From: an uncultured Acetatifactor sp.
GTDB taxonomy: Bacteria; Bacillota; Clostridia; Lachnospirales; Lachnospiraceae
NCBI GenBank assembly: GCA_947627535.1
Contig: CANQWM010000006.1
Coordinates: 1 to 64,000 of the forward strand
Length of the DNA stretch: 64,000 nucleotides
Reading direction: 5' to 3'
A model generated the notes under the pieces. That model made no database searches. It saw nothing but the letters and a program-made list of their open reading frames with translations, and was not told the DNA's origin. The translations under genes and the position numbers were made by a program. Shown piece after piece: positions 1-9,111 of the stretch (positions are counted from its first letter, which is position 1; every line of letters begins with the position of its first letter).

Positions 1-5
1 ATTAA

Positions 6-48
6 TAAAAGCCGGTTTTCCCTTATTTTATGGGAAAATCCGGCTCTT
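6..48 (-). terminator. Intrinsic terminator after ispG-polC
   Basis: An inverted repeat with arms GCCGGTTTTCCC and GGGAAAATCCGGC encloses a short AT loop. On the minus strand it is followed by TTTTATTAAT, so it can end the polC transcript. It is nearly symmetrical and could also act on the plus strand for a gene left of the window. Confidence 0.75.
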
Positions 49-129
49 ACTGACTGCTTAAGTGTCGAAGACGGGATCATAATACATCGCCCGGAAAAAA
101 GCAAGTACTTTTTTAATTTTTTTGTCTCC

Positions 130-288
130 ACAGTTCAACCGGCAGCCGTATGGGGCGGAAAATCGTGCTCGCACGAATTTTCAGGCCCATACGACTGCCG
201 AGGGAGCGCCATTTTATGAGCAAAGGCAGGCGCACAGCGCCGGACAGCGCGCAAGCGCGGCTTTGCGAATGGCGCGGGTTGAACTGTT
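130..288 (-). repeat. Structured intergenic repeat, copy A
   Basis: One of six related copies in the window (A-F), here in reverse orientation, ending 13 bases from the polC stop codon. Complementary termini (ACAGTTCAACC and GGTTGAACTGT) enclose two hairpins: one with arms GCGCCATT/AATGGCGC and a GC-rich interior, and a long stem capped by the conserved AAAATTCGTGCGAGCACGAT core. Compared with copies B and F, the terminal arms read AACC/GGTT rather than AGCC/GGCT, a paired change that preserves complementarity. It contains no credible gene. It may be a MITE-like mobile element, a REP-like element or an RNA structure; the sequence does not decide. Confidence 0.85.
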
Positions 289-300
289 GCCCGGCAGGCG

Positions 301-3300
301 CTACAGATCAAACAGGCTTAACTGGTTGGATTCCGGAAGGCTTCCAAGCAGGTTCAGGGAATCCATCAGGTCCACCACCGTCTTGGAAACCTTGGTGCGC
401 TCCCGGAAATCGTCCTTGGACAGGAAGGGGCCGTCCTTCGCCGCCTCCACGATGGCATCCGCCGCCTTTTCCCCCAGACCCTCGATGCTGTTGATGGAAG
501 GCATCAGCTTTCCGTCCACGATCTGAAAACTCCGGGACTGGGCGCGGAAAATGTCGATGGGCGTAAATTCAAAGCCTCTGGCGTACATTTCCTGTACGAT
601 CCTCATGTCGCTGTAGGCGGCTTCCTCCCGGTTGGACAGCGGCGCCGCTCCCGCCTCCTTATTGGCGGCCGCCTCCATACGCCGCCTGTACTCTCCCATG
701 ACGGCTTCCAGATGCTCCTTCCCCTGACACATGAGCTCATAGGAAAACGCCTTTGCCCGGATGCTGAAAAACGCGCCGTAATAAGCCAGCGGATAATGGA
801 TCTTGCAGTATCCGATCCGCCACGCCATCATCACATAGGCCGCGGCGTGCGCCTTGGGGAACATGTACTTGATCTTTTCGCAGGACCAGATATACCAGTC
901 CGGCACGTTATGCGCCTTCATGTCCTCCTTCCACTCCGGCCACTTTTCGCACTTTCCCTTGGCTACAACCCCTTTTCTTACCGCCTCCATGATCTTGAAT
1001 GCCTTCTCCGACTCCATTCCCATCTGGATCAGATAGGTCATGATATCGTCTCTGGTGCAGACAGCGGTGGAAAGGGTCGCCTTTCCCTCCTGGATCAGCG
1101 TCTTCGCATTCCCAAGCCACACGTCCGTGCCGTGGGAAAGACCGGAGATCCTCACCAGATCAGAAAAGGACTGGGGCTTTGCGTCAATAACCATCTGCAT
1201 GGCAAAATCCGTGCCGAACTCCGGCAGCCCCAGGGCACCCAGCTTTGTGCCCCCGATCTGGTCCGGTGTGATGCCAAGGGCTTCCGTACTCTGGAACAGG
1301 GACATAACCTCCGGCCCGTCCAGGGGAATGGTCAGGGGATCCACGCCCGTCATATCCTGCAGCGCACGGATCATGGTGGGATCATCGTGTCCCAGGATGT
1401 CAAGCTTCAGCAGGTTATGGTCGATGGAATGGTAGTCAAAATGAGTGGTGACTGTGTCCGTCTCCATATCGTTCGCGGGATGCTGTACCGGGGTGAAGGA
1501 ATTGATATCCTGCCCCAGAGGGAGCACCACAATGCCGCCGGGATGCTGCCCCGTGCTCCTACGCACACCGGTGCAGCCCAGCGCAAGCCGCTCCAGCTCA
1601 CTGCGGCGCTTCATCTTTCCCTGTTCCTCAAAATATTTCCTCACATAGCCGTAAGCGGTCTTGTCCGCCAGCGTTGCGATGGTGCCGGCCCGGAAGGTCT
1701 GGCCGGCGCCGAAGATCACTTCCGTATATTTATGGGCCTTGGACTGATACTCCCCGGAAAAATTCAGGTCAATGTCAGGCTCCTTGTCCCCCTTAAATCC
1801 CAGAAATGTCTCAAAGGGAATGTCAAAACCATCCTTGTGCAGCGGCTCCCCGCAGACGGGGCACTTTTTATCCGGCATATCCACGCCGGCCTTGCCTGCG
1901 TAAGCCTTCACCTCGTCGCTGTCAAAATCCACATAATGGCATTTGCTGCAGTAATAATGGGGACTTAAGGGGTTCACCTCCGTGATTCCCGCCATGGTAG
2001 CCACGAAGGAGCTGCCCACGGATCCCCGGGATCCTACCAGATAGCCGTCCTCCACAGATTTCCAGACCAGCTTCTGGGCGATGATGTACATCACGGCAAA
2101 CCCGTTGCTGATAATGGAGTGCAGTTCCCTCTCCAGTCTCTCTTCCACAACGGCGGGAAGCTCAGGCCCGTAGATCTCATGCGCCCTGGTATAGCAGATG
2201 TTGGTCAACGTCTTGTCGCTGTCCGGGATCACGGGGGCGCACTTGTCCGGGCGCACCGGTGAAATGGTCTCCACCATGTCCGCGATCATGTTGGTATTCC
2301 TTACCACCACCTCGTAAGCCTTGTCGCTGCCAAGATAGGAAAATTCCTCCAGCATCTCCTCCGTGGTATGCAGAAACAGGGGCGCCTGATTGTCCGCATC
2401 GTTATAGCCCCAGCCCGCCATGATAATACGGCGGTAGATCTCGTCCTCGGGGTTTAAAAAGTGAACGTCGCAGGTAGCGGCCACCGGCTTGTGGAACTGC
2501 TCTCCCAGCTTTACGATCCGGCGGTTGATCTCCAGAATATCTTCCATGGAGTTGACGTTTCTCATCCGCTCCGAGGCGATCATGAACCTGTTGTTGTCCC
2601 GGGGCTGTATCTCGAGATAATCATAAAAGGATACGATCCTCGCAATCTGCATGTCGTTCTGGCCGTCCAGAAGCGCCCGGTAAAGCTCTCCCGCTTCGCA
2701 GGCGCTTCCCACGATCAGCCCGTCCCGGTATTTCATGACAAGGCTCTTCGGAATCCTGGGATGCCTGTTTGCATAATAGGTCAGATGGGATTCCGACACC
2801 AGCTTGTAGAGATGGATGCGCCCAAGGTCATTCTTCGCCAGAATAATCGTGTGGTAGGAAGGAAGCTTTTTCACCAGTTCCACGCTGGATTTTCCCAGCT
2901 CGTTCACCTGAGCCAGCGTCCGGATGCCCCGTTCCTCAAGCATACAGATAAAGCGTTCAAAAATCAGCGCCGTACACTCGGCGTCATCCACCGCTCTGTG
3001 ATGGTTCTCCAGAGAAATGTTCAGCGTCTTTGCCACCGCGTCCAGCGTGTGCTTCGCCTGGTTGGGAAGAAGCACTCTCGCGATGCCCACGGTATCCACG
3101 TACGTGTACTCCCAGGGAAGGCCCTGTCTTCTGGCATTCTCCTGGATAAAGCTCATGTCGAAATTCGCGTTATGGGCCACCAGGACACAGCCCTCGCAGA
3201 ACGCCAGAAACTGGGGAAGCACCTCTTCGATCACAGCCGCCTGCGCCACCATGTCATCCCGGATCCCGGTGAGTTTTTCGATTTCAAAAGGAATGGGCAC

Positions 3301-4887
3301 CTGGGGATTTACGAAAACGGAAAAGCGGTCCACAATAGCGCCGCCGCTCACCTTCACCGCGCCGATCTCAATGATCCTGTTGTTGACAGGGGAAAATCCC
3401 GTGGTCTCGATATCGAACACCACAAAATCATCCTGCAGGCTTCCGCCGCCGTCCCCCGGCGCCCCTGTGACGATCTCCTTCAGATCATCCACCAGATAAG
3501 CCTCCACCCCGTAAAGGATCTTAAAAAAGTCCTGCCGGTCGGGGTGCTCGTCGCCCGCCGCCTGCCGCTTTGCCTTTTCCGCCTTCCAGAGATCCTCCCA
3601 GACATGGTTCGCGTCCGTAAAGCCCTGGACCACGCCGTGATCCGTTATGGCGATGGCCTTATGGCCCCACTTGTAAGCCTGTTTTACAATGTCGGAGGCC
3701 TCCGATACCCCGTCCATATCGCTCATCTTGGTGTGGCAGTGGAGCTCCACCCGCCTGCGGGCCGCGGTGTCCATGCGGTGCACGGTGAAATCCGGAATTT
3801 TCCTGATCCCCCACAGAGAGCCTATGGTCAGCTCGTGGTCATATCTGTCCAGGGAGACCACGCCCCTTACCTTCACAAATCCTCCGATCTTCAGGGCGCC
3901 TGTAAACTCCTTGCAGTCCTCGTTCCGCAAAAAAAGCTTTACGGTTATCGTATCCGTAAAATCGGTGATATCAAAGATCACGATGCTCCGCTCGTTCCTG
4001 ATCTCTCTGGTATCCACCTTGGTCACTTTCCCGCGGACGGTCACTTCCCCGATCTCGCCCTCTATTTCTTCTATCCGGATCGCTTCATCGTCAAAATCCC
4101 TGCCGTAGATCACATCCGGATTCTCAGATGTCTTAAGGGGTCTCTGCCTGTCGCCGTATCTTACGCCCTCGCCCCTTCCTTTCTCGCCCCTTCCTTTCTC
4201 GCCCCCCGCCGGAGCTCCCTCCTGGATGTCGGCCGTTTTCTCCTTCCGGGGACGATCCGCGGCCGCACTGCCGGCAGCGGCGGTTTCAGGCTCCGCGCCG
4301 CCTTCCCCTCCTGCGCGCCGCATAATCTCGCTGACCTTCCGCTGCAGCCTCAGTTCATCATCCTGTGCAAACCTGCCGGTTTCCGCCTCCCGATAGGCGA
4401 TCTCCACGCCGGCTTTCAGGCCGCATCTTTCCACCAGGATCTTCTCCAGTATTCTGACAAGCTCCTCCTCTCTGCTGCGGTTTAGCACCGTGTCCTCCAG
4501 GGTGAGCGAAAGAGTATCCGGTGTAGGATACGCGATCTGCGCCGTCCGGAACGCATTGTATTCAATATGCCCGTATTCCCGAAATTCCGCGAGAAGGCTG
4601 TCCCGGTAGATCGTCATGAGATTTTCCAGCGTATACTGGGAAGAAAGCGAAAAACGCTCCTGAATCCGCACAGCCATGCCGACGCCCGGAAAGAGCTGTT
4701 TTTTGATTTCCTCCTGCGCCGTCAAGATATCCTCTTTCAGGATCAGCCTTGTGCTGAACAGGTAAACGCGCATGGAATCCTTATTTTTTGTGGCGCTGAC
4801 CCGCTCCACACAGGTCTCGGCCAGCCTGTCATGCAGGGGATTGTCTATTTTTAAAGTGGGAAATACGTCAAAAAACGGTTTCGACAT
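301..4887 (-). CDS. polC: DNA polymerase III PolC-type alpha subunit
   Basis: This is the Gram-positive replicative polymerase with built-in 3'-5' proofreading. An OB domain lies near residues 280-370 (VTVRGKVTK). A PHP domain starts near 380 (VELHCHTKMSD) and is split by a DEDD exonuclease (FDIETTGFSP near 489). Zinc-ribbon cysteines (CSKCHY, CPVCGEP) lie near 985-1010, and the polymerase acidic motif EPDIDLNF near 1035. The protein is 1528 aa, longer than many PolC (about 1440), partly because of a charged low-complexity linker before the OB domain with a short tandem GEKGR repeat. The chosen ATG overlaps the ispG stop by one base (TGATG), implying translational coupling. Reading further upstream enters ispG. 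Confidence 0.97.
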   Translation of the reverse strand: MSKPFFDVFPTLKIDNPLHDRLAETCVERVSATKNKDSMRVYLFSTRLILKEDILTAQEEIKKQLFPGVGMAVRIQERFSLSSQYTLENLMTIYRDSLLAEFREYGHIEYNAFRTAQIAYPTPDTLSLTLEDTVLNRSREEELVRILEKILVERCGLKAGVEIAYREAETGRFAQDDELRLQRKVSEIMRRAGGEGGAEPETAAAGSAAADRPRKEKTADIQEGAPAGGEKGRGEKGRGEGVRYGDRQRPLKTSENPDVIYGRDFDDEAIRIEEIEGEIGEVTVRGKVTKVDTREIRNERSIVIFDITDFTDTITVKLFLRNEDCKEFTGALKIGGFVKVRGVVSLDRYDHELTIGSLWGIRKIPDFTVHRMDTAARRRVELHCHTKMSDMDGVSEASDIVKQAYKWGHKAIAITDHGVVQGFTDANHVWEDLWKAEKAKRQAAGDEHPDRQDFFKILYGVEAYLVDDLKEIVTGAPGDGGGSLQDDFVVFDIETTGFSPVNNRIIEIGAVKVSGGAIVDRFSVFVNPQVPIPFEIEKLTGIRDDMVAQAAVIEEVLPQFLAFCEGCVLVAHNANFDMSFIQENARRQGLPWEYTYVDTVGIARVLLPNQAKHTLDAVAKTLNISLENHHRAVDDAECTALIFERFICMLEERGIRTLAQVNELGKSSVELVKKLPSYHTIILAKNDLGRIHLYKLVSESHLTYYANRHPRIPKSLVMKYRDGLIVGSACEAGELYRALLDGQNDMQIARIVSFYDYLEIQPRDNNRFMIASERMRNVNSMEDILEINRRIVKLGEQFHKPVAATCDVHFLNPEDEIYRRIIMAGWGYNDADNQAPLFLHTTEEMLEEFSYLGSDKAYEVVVRNTNMIADMVETISPVRPDKCAPVIPDSDKTLTNICYTRAHEIYGPELPAVVEERLERELHSIISNGFAVMYIIAQKLVWKSVEDGYLVGSRGSVGSSFVATMAGITEVNPLSPHYYCSKCHYVDFDSDEVKAYAGKAGVDMPDKKCPVCGEPLHKDGFDIPFETFLGFKGDKEPDIDLNFSGEYQSKAHKYTEVIFGAGQTFRAGTIATLADKTAYGYVRKYFEEQGKMKRRSELERLALGCTGVRRSTGQHPGGIVVLPLGQDINSFTPVQHPANDMETDTVTTHFDYHSIDHNLLKLDILGHDDPTMIRALQDMTGVDPLTIPLDGPEVMSLFQSTEALGITPDQIGGTKLGALGLPEFGTDFAMQMVIDAKPQSFSDLVRISGLSHGTDVWLGNAKTLIQEGKATLSTAVCTRDDIMTYLIQMGMESEKAFKIMEAVRKGVVAKGKCEKWPEWKEDMKAHNVPDWYIWSCEKIKYMFPKAHAAAYVMMAWRIGYCKIHYPLAYYGAFFSIRAKAFSYELMCQGKEHLEAVMGEYRRRMEAAANKEAGAAPLSNREEAAYSDMRIVQEMYARGFEFTPIDIFRAQSRSFQIVDGKLMPSINSIEGLGEKAADAIVEAAKDGPFLSKDDFRERTKVSKTVVDLMDSLNLLGSLPESNQLSLFDL

Positions 4888-5945
4888 CACATTCCGCTCC
4901 AGTTGTCCAATTCTTCCTTCAGCGCCGCAAGAAGCTGGTCCTCCGGCACCTTTTTTACAATCTCGCCTTTCCGGATCAAAAGGCCCTCTCCCTGGCCGCC
5001 CGCTATACCGATATCCGCTTCCCTGGCTTCCCCGGGCCCGTTCACCGCGCATCCCATGACCGCCACCTTGATATCCAGCGGATAATCCTCCACCAGTCTT
5101 TCCACCTTCGCCGCAAGCCCGATGAGATCGATTTTCGTCCTGCCGCAGGTGGGACAGGACACCACCTCGATTCCGCCCTTTCGCAGGCCAAGGGTCCGCA
5201 GGATCAGCCTGGCGGCGCGGACTTCCTCTACGGGATCCCCGGTCAGGGATACCCGGACGGTATCGCCGATCCCCTGATTCAAAATCAGCCCAAGCCCAAT
5301 GGCAGACTTGATACTGCCGCTTAAAACGGTGCCGGCCTCCGTGATCCCCACATGCAGGGGATAGCGCGTCTGCCCTGCAAGGATCTCATGCGCCTTCACA
5401 CACATCAGTACATCCGAAGACTTAATGCTGATCACAAGGTTGTCATACCCCTGTTCCTCGATCATTTTCACCTTGTCCAAAGCGCTTTCCACAATGCCTT
5501 CCGCGGTGACGCCGCCGTATTTCTGAAGAATATCCTTTTCCAGGGAGCCGCCGTTGACGCCCACGCGGATGGGAATGTTTCCTGCCCTGGCCGCCTCCAC
5601 CACAGCCCGGACCTTCTCAGGCCCCCCGATATTGCCGGGATTGATGCGGATTTTGTCGGCCCCGTTCTCAATAGCCGCAATGGCCATCTTATAGTCAAAG
5701 TGGATATCCGCCACCAGCGGAATGTGAATCTGCCGCTTGATCTGTGAGATGGCCTGCGCCGCCTCCAGATTCGGCACGGTACAGCGTATGATCTCGCAGC
5801 CGGCCGCCTCCAGGCGCAGGATCTGCGCCACAGTGGCGGCGACATCCTCCGTCTTCGTATTTGTCATGGACTGGATCCGGACAGGATTTCCCCCGCCGAT
5901 CACCACGTTTCCGATCTGTACCTTACGAGTGCTCTCCCTGTGCAT
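4887..5945 (-). CDS. ispG: 4-hydroxy-3-methylbut-2-enyl diphosphate synthase
   Basis: IspG (GcpE) is the [4Fe-4S] enzyme that makes HMBPP in the MEP isoprenoid pathway. The 352-aa length is typical of the short bacterial form. The N-terminal TIM-barrel part is recognised by IQSMTNTKTEDV, VADIHFDY and RINPGNIG. The C-terminal iron-sulphur cysteines appear in CPTCGR and MGCAVNGPGEA. The start was placed at MHRESTRK because upstream residues overlap the promoter and look non-coding. It heads an operon with polC, as its stop overlaps the polC start. Confidence 0.97.
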   Translation of the reverse strand: MHRESTRKVQIGNVVIGGGNPVRIQSMTNTKTEDVAATVAQILRLEAAGCEIIRCTVPNLEAAQAISQIKRQIHIPLVADIHFDYKMAIAAIENGADKIRINPGNIGGPEKVRAVVEAARAGNIPIRVGVNGGSLEKDILQKYGGVTAEGIVESALDKVKMIEEQGYDNLVISIKSSDVLMCVKAHEILAGQTRYPLHVGITEAGTVLSGSIKSAIGLGLILNQGIGDTVRVSLTGDPVEEVRAARLILRTLGLRKGGIEVVSCPTCGRTKIDLIGLAAKVERLVEDYPLDIKVAVMGCAVNGPGEAREADIGIAGGQGEGLLIRKGEIVKKVPEDQLLAALKEELDNWSGM

Positions 5946-6012
5946 GGTCTGTTTCTCCTTCTCACAAAGCGCCGAAAGCCCGAATCTTTCCCAAGCGCTG
6001 CTGATACCTATT

Positions 6013-6041
6013 ATGATAATGGAAAGAGGAAAAATGTGCAA
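6013..6041 (-). promoter_or_regulatory. SigA-type promoter of ispG-polC
   Basis: On the minus strand TTGCAC is separated by 17 bases from TATCAT, about 70 bases upstream of the ispG start. A housekeeping sigma factor is inferred from the hexamers and spacing only. Confidence 0.6.
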
Positions 6042-6142
6042 GGCGTTTTCCTTCCAAATTCTGTCCTCCGGTCATTCTCCGGCCCGTCTGTACAGGCATC
6101 CCCGGCATTGACAGAAAAAGTGTAAGGCGCCAGCCGCCGTCT

Positions 6143-7339
6143 CTACTCAGGCCCCGTTCCCCTGACGCAAAAGTGCCCGGGGCTGATCTGTACCGCCATG
6201 CCTTCCACACACAGACGGATCAGGCAGGCGCTCAGGCTGATCTCCCGAAACCGTTCCGGCAGGCCCTCCCGGATTTGGGCTACAGACCTGGGACAAAGGT
6301 CCAGCGCTTGATAGACCGCGGCAAGCTCCGGCGGCAGTCCGGGCCGTTCCGCGCGCTCCCCGCTTCCCGCGTTTTCACGGGACCGCCTTCCCTGGCGCGC
6401 CCCCGGCGCAGCCGGCTTCGTCTGGACGCCCCGCCTGGGCACCTGCCCCAGCGCCTCCACAAGCTCTTCCGGATTTAAGAGCGGCGACGCTCCCTGGCGG
6501 ATCAGCCGGTTGCAGCCGTCGCTCAGTCTGTCGGTGATCCGCCCCGGCACGGCGTATACCTCCCTGCCCTGGTCCAGCGCCATGTCCACCGTGATCAACG
6601 TCCCGCTCTTCTCCCGCGCCTCCACAACCACCACCGCGTCCGCCAGTCCGCTGACGATCCGGTTTCTGGGCGGAAAATTTCTGGCGAGGGCCTGGGTCCC
6701 CGGCGGATAGGAGGACAGAAGACACCCCTGTCCCGGCAGCTTTTCGTAAAGTTCCCTGTTCTGCTTCGGATAACAGACGTCAACCCCGCATCCCAGGACG
6801 CCCCAGGACCTTCCTCCCGCCTCCAGGGCGGCCCGCTGGCTGATCCCGTCCACGCCTCTGGCAAGACCGCTGACTACCGTGATCCCGCTCCTTCCCAGCA
6901 GTTCTCCCAGCCTCCTGGCCACAAAGCTCCCATACTGGGAACAATCCCTCGCCCCGACCACCGCCACGGCAGGTTCCTCCCCCGGCAATGTTCCTCTGTA
7001 AAACAGCCCGTAGGGCGCGTCCGGAATCTGCCGCAGCCTCTCCGGATAACAGCCGTCCGCCAGAGTTACAAGCCCGATGTTCTCCGCCGCCAGCCTTTCA
7101 TATTCCTGCCTCGGTCTCCATGCTTCCGTAAACCCTTTCAGCTTCTGTGCCTGCTCTTCCGTCAGCGCCTGCCGCCATCTGTCCATCCCGGCATAATAGA
7201 CCGCCTCCGCGCTTCCGCATAGCTCCACAAGCTTCCGCACCTGCCGGTTTCCCATGTTCGGAAAACTGCAAAGCCACAGTTCGTAAGGCATCTCCTCTTC
7301 CCTGTATCTCTCCCGGTCGAAAATTGTTTCCCGCTCCAT
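6143..7339 (-). CDS. dprA: DNA-processing protein DprA
   Basis: DprA loads RecA on incoming single-stranded DNA during natural transformation. An N-terminal SAM-like region (YELWLCSFPNMGNRQVRKL) precedes the Rossmann DprA/Smf domain, with VAVVGARDCSQYG, VSGLARGVDGISQ, FPPRNRIVSGL and REKSGTLITVDMAL. A C-terminal winged-helix segment follows a variable basic linker. The ATG at 7339 has a GGAGG upstream; a further in-frame ATG 42 bases earlier has none. It lies just downstream of the comM homologue on the same strand, an order often seen in Firmicutes. Whether the organism is naturally competent cannot be told from this window. Confidence 0.95.
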   Translation of the reverse strand: MERETIFDRERYREEEMPYELWLCSFPNMGNRQVRKLVELCGSAEAVYYAGMDRWRQALTEEQAQKLKGFTEAWRPRQEYERLAAENIGLVTLADGCYPERLRQIPDAPYGLFYRGTLPGEEPAVAVVGARDCSQYGSFVARRLGELLGRSGITVVSGLARGVDGISQRAALEAGGRSWGVLGCGVDVCYPKQNRELYEKLPGQGCLLSSYPPGTQALARNFPPRNRIVSGLADAVVVVEAREKSGTLITVDMALDQGREVYAVPGRITDRLSDGCNRLIRQGASPLLNPEELVEALGQVPRRGVQTKPAAPGARQGRRSRENAGSGERAERPGLPPELAAVYQALDLCPRSVAQIREGLPERFREISLSACLIRLCVEGMAVQISPGHFCVRGTGPE

Positions 7340-7411
7340 GCGCTCCCGCCTCCCCGAAATTTTCCATATACTCTCCGTCATTTTTCTTAATTCATGGCCT
7401 TCAGTTCCAAC

Positions 7412-8953
7412 TCAGCTCCAATATTCCTGCACCGGTCTGTAAAATGCCGCCTCCATCAGGTGTTCCTCCCCGATTCGGTCCTCCCCCGCCAGATCCGCAA
7501 TGGTCCTCGCCACCTTCAGGAGCCTGTGGTAAGCCCTGGCGCTGAGATGAAGGGAGCGGTACAGACGCTCCATGCACGCCTTCTCCTTCCCGCCGAGGGC
7601 GCAGTAACGATCTATATCCGCCGCGGCGATATCCGCATTAAAGCGGCAGGCTGTTCCGGCAAACCGCCTGATCTGGCGTTCCCTTGCCAAGAGGACGCGC
7701 TTTCGTATGGCGGCGCTTTCCTCGCCCCGCTTTCCTCCCAGGCCGGTGATATCCACGGGCTGCAGTTCCACGCACAGATCGATCCTGTCCAGGATCGGCC
7801 CCGACACCCGGCTCAGATATTTTCTCACCTGCGTCTCCGTGCACCGGCACCGGTTTCTGTCCGGGAAGTAGCCGCAGGGGCAGGGATTCATGGCGCAGAC
7901 CAGCATAAAATCGCTGGGATAGGTTATGCTGCCGCCTGTCCGGGAAACCGTTACCCTGTGTTCTTCCAGAGGCTGGCGGAGACTGTCCAGCACCTCTCTC
8001 CGAAACTCCGGCAGCTCGTCCAGAAACAGCACGCCCCTGTGGGCCAGAGAGATCACCCCAGGCTTTGGGACAGTGCCGCCTCCCACCATCGCCGCCAGCG
8101 AGACGGCAGGATGAGGACTCTGGAAGGGCCTTTTCGTCACCAGCGCCGCTCCCTCTCCGGTAAGTCCCGCCACGCTTGCGACGGAAGTCGTCTCCAGACA
8201 TTCCTCCGCCGTCAGCCGCGGCAGAATCCCCGGAATGCGCTTCGCGATCATGGATTTCCCCGCGCCGGGCGGTCCCGCCATCAGGAGGTTATGAAAGCCC
8301 GCCGCTGCGATCTCCGCCGCGCGCCGGGCGCTTTCCTGCCCGTTTACCTCATCGAAATCCGGCGCGCCCCTCCCGTCCTCCCTGTCCAGAAGGCTCTCCA
8401 GATCCTGCCTGCAAAGGGGCAGGATCTCCTCCCGCTCACTTTCTTTCGCCCGCAGAAAATTCAGCACCTGACAGATATGAGAGGCTCCCCGCACCATGAT
8501 CCCGGGAATCACGGCACCCTCGGCGGCATTCTCCTGCGGTACAATACACTGGCGGATTCCCTTTCGGGCAGCCTCCCGCACGATAGGCAGCACACCCCGC
8601 GCCCGCTTTACCTCGCCGTTTAGGCCAAGCTCTCCCAAAAACAGCGTGTCCTTAACCGCGTCCGGCGAAAAATAGGATAAGGACGCCAGCATACCCACGC
8701 CGATGGCAAGGTCAAAGGCAGTCCCCTCCTTGCGTCGGTCCCCAGGGGAAAGATTGACCGTGACACGGTTCGGCGGCAGATCAAATCCTGCATTTTTCAA
8801 AGCCACGCTGACCCGCTCTCTGGATTCCCGCGCCTCGCAGCTTAGAGAACCCACCATGGAAAAAGAGGGAAGCCCTCTCGCAATATCAACTTCCACCGCC
8901 ACCAGATAGGCGCGTACACCCCAGAGCGCGCCTGAACAGATCGTACTGAACAT
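7412..8953 (-). CDS. YifB/ComM family Mg-chelatase-like AAA+ ATPase
   Basis: A 513-aa protein with the family layout: an N-terminal Lon-protease-like domain (MFSTICSGALWGVRAYLVAVE), a central AAA+ Mg-chelatase module with Walker A GPPGAGKSMIAK and Walker B-like GVLFLDELPEF, and a C-terminal MgChlI helical domain. The zinc-type motif PCPCGYF is present. ComM homologues act as branch-migration helicases during recombination of transformed DNA. The start has an ideal AAAGGAGG six bases upstream. It probably forms an operon with dprA, which begins about 70 bases further on. Confidence 0.94.
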   Translation of the reverse strand: MFSTICSGALWGVRAYLVAVEVDIARGLPSFSMVGSLSCEARESRERVSVALKNAGFDLPPNRVTVNLSPGDRRKEGTAFDLAIGVGMLASLSYFSPDAVKDTLFLGELGLNGEVKRARGVLPIVREAARKGIRQCIVPQENAAEGAVIPGIMVRGASHICQVLNFLRAKESEREEILPLCRQDLESLLDREDGRGAPDFDEVNGQESARRAAEIAAAGFHNLLMAGPPGAGKSMIAKRIPGILPRLTAEECLETTSVASVAGLTGEGAALVTKRPFQSPHPAVSLAAMVGGGTVPKPGVISLAHRGVLFLDELPEFRREVLDSLRQPLEEHRVTVSRTGGSITYPSDFMLVCAMNPCPCGYFPDRNRCRCTETQVRKYLSRVSGPILDRIDLCVELQPVDITGLGGKRGEESAAIRKRVLLARERQIRRFAGTACRFNADIAAADIDRYCALGGKEKACMERLYRSLHLSARAYHRLLKVARTIADLAGEDRIGEEHLMEAAFYRPVQEYWS

Positions 8954-9111
8954 AAAGATACCTCCTTTGGATGTGTCATAAGATGTGTCATAAAACCTTT
9001 GAGAACACTCAGAAAAATAACGATTCGCAAAAAGAGAAACATAAGACAAACAAGACGGCATTGAAAAAATCAAAAGAATCCTGCCCACTTAAGATAAAAA
9101 ATAACAGAGAA

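Noticed and set aside
122..526. Plus-strand frames across repeat copy A and the polC 3' end
   Set aside because: They are made of the palindromic repeat and antisense polC; the same translation pattern appears in other repeat copies.
2461..4485. Long open frame on the plus strand opposite polC (674 codons)
   Set aside because: It is the antisense shadow of a GC-rich conserved gene; no ribosome binding site and no recognisable protein features.
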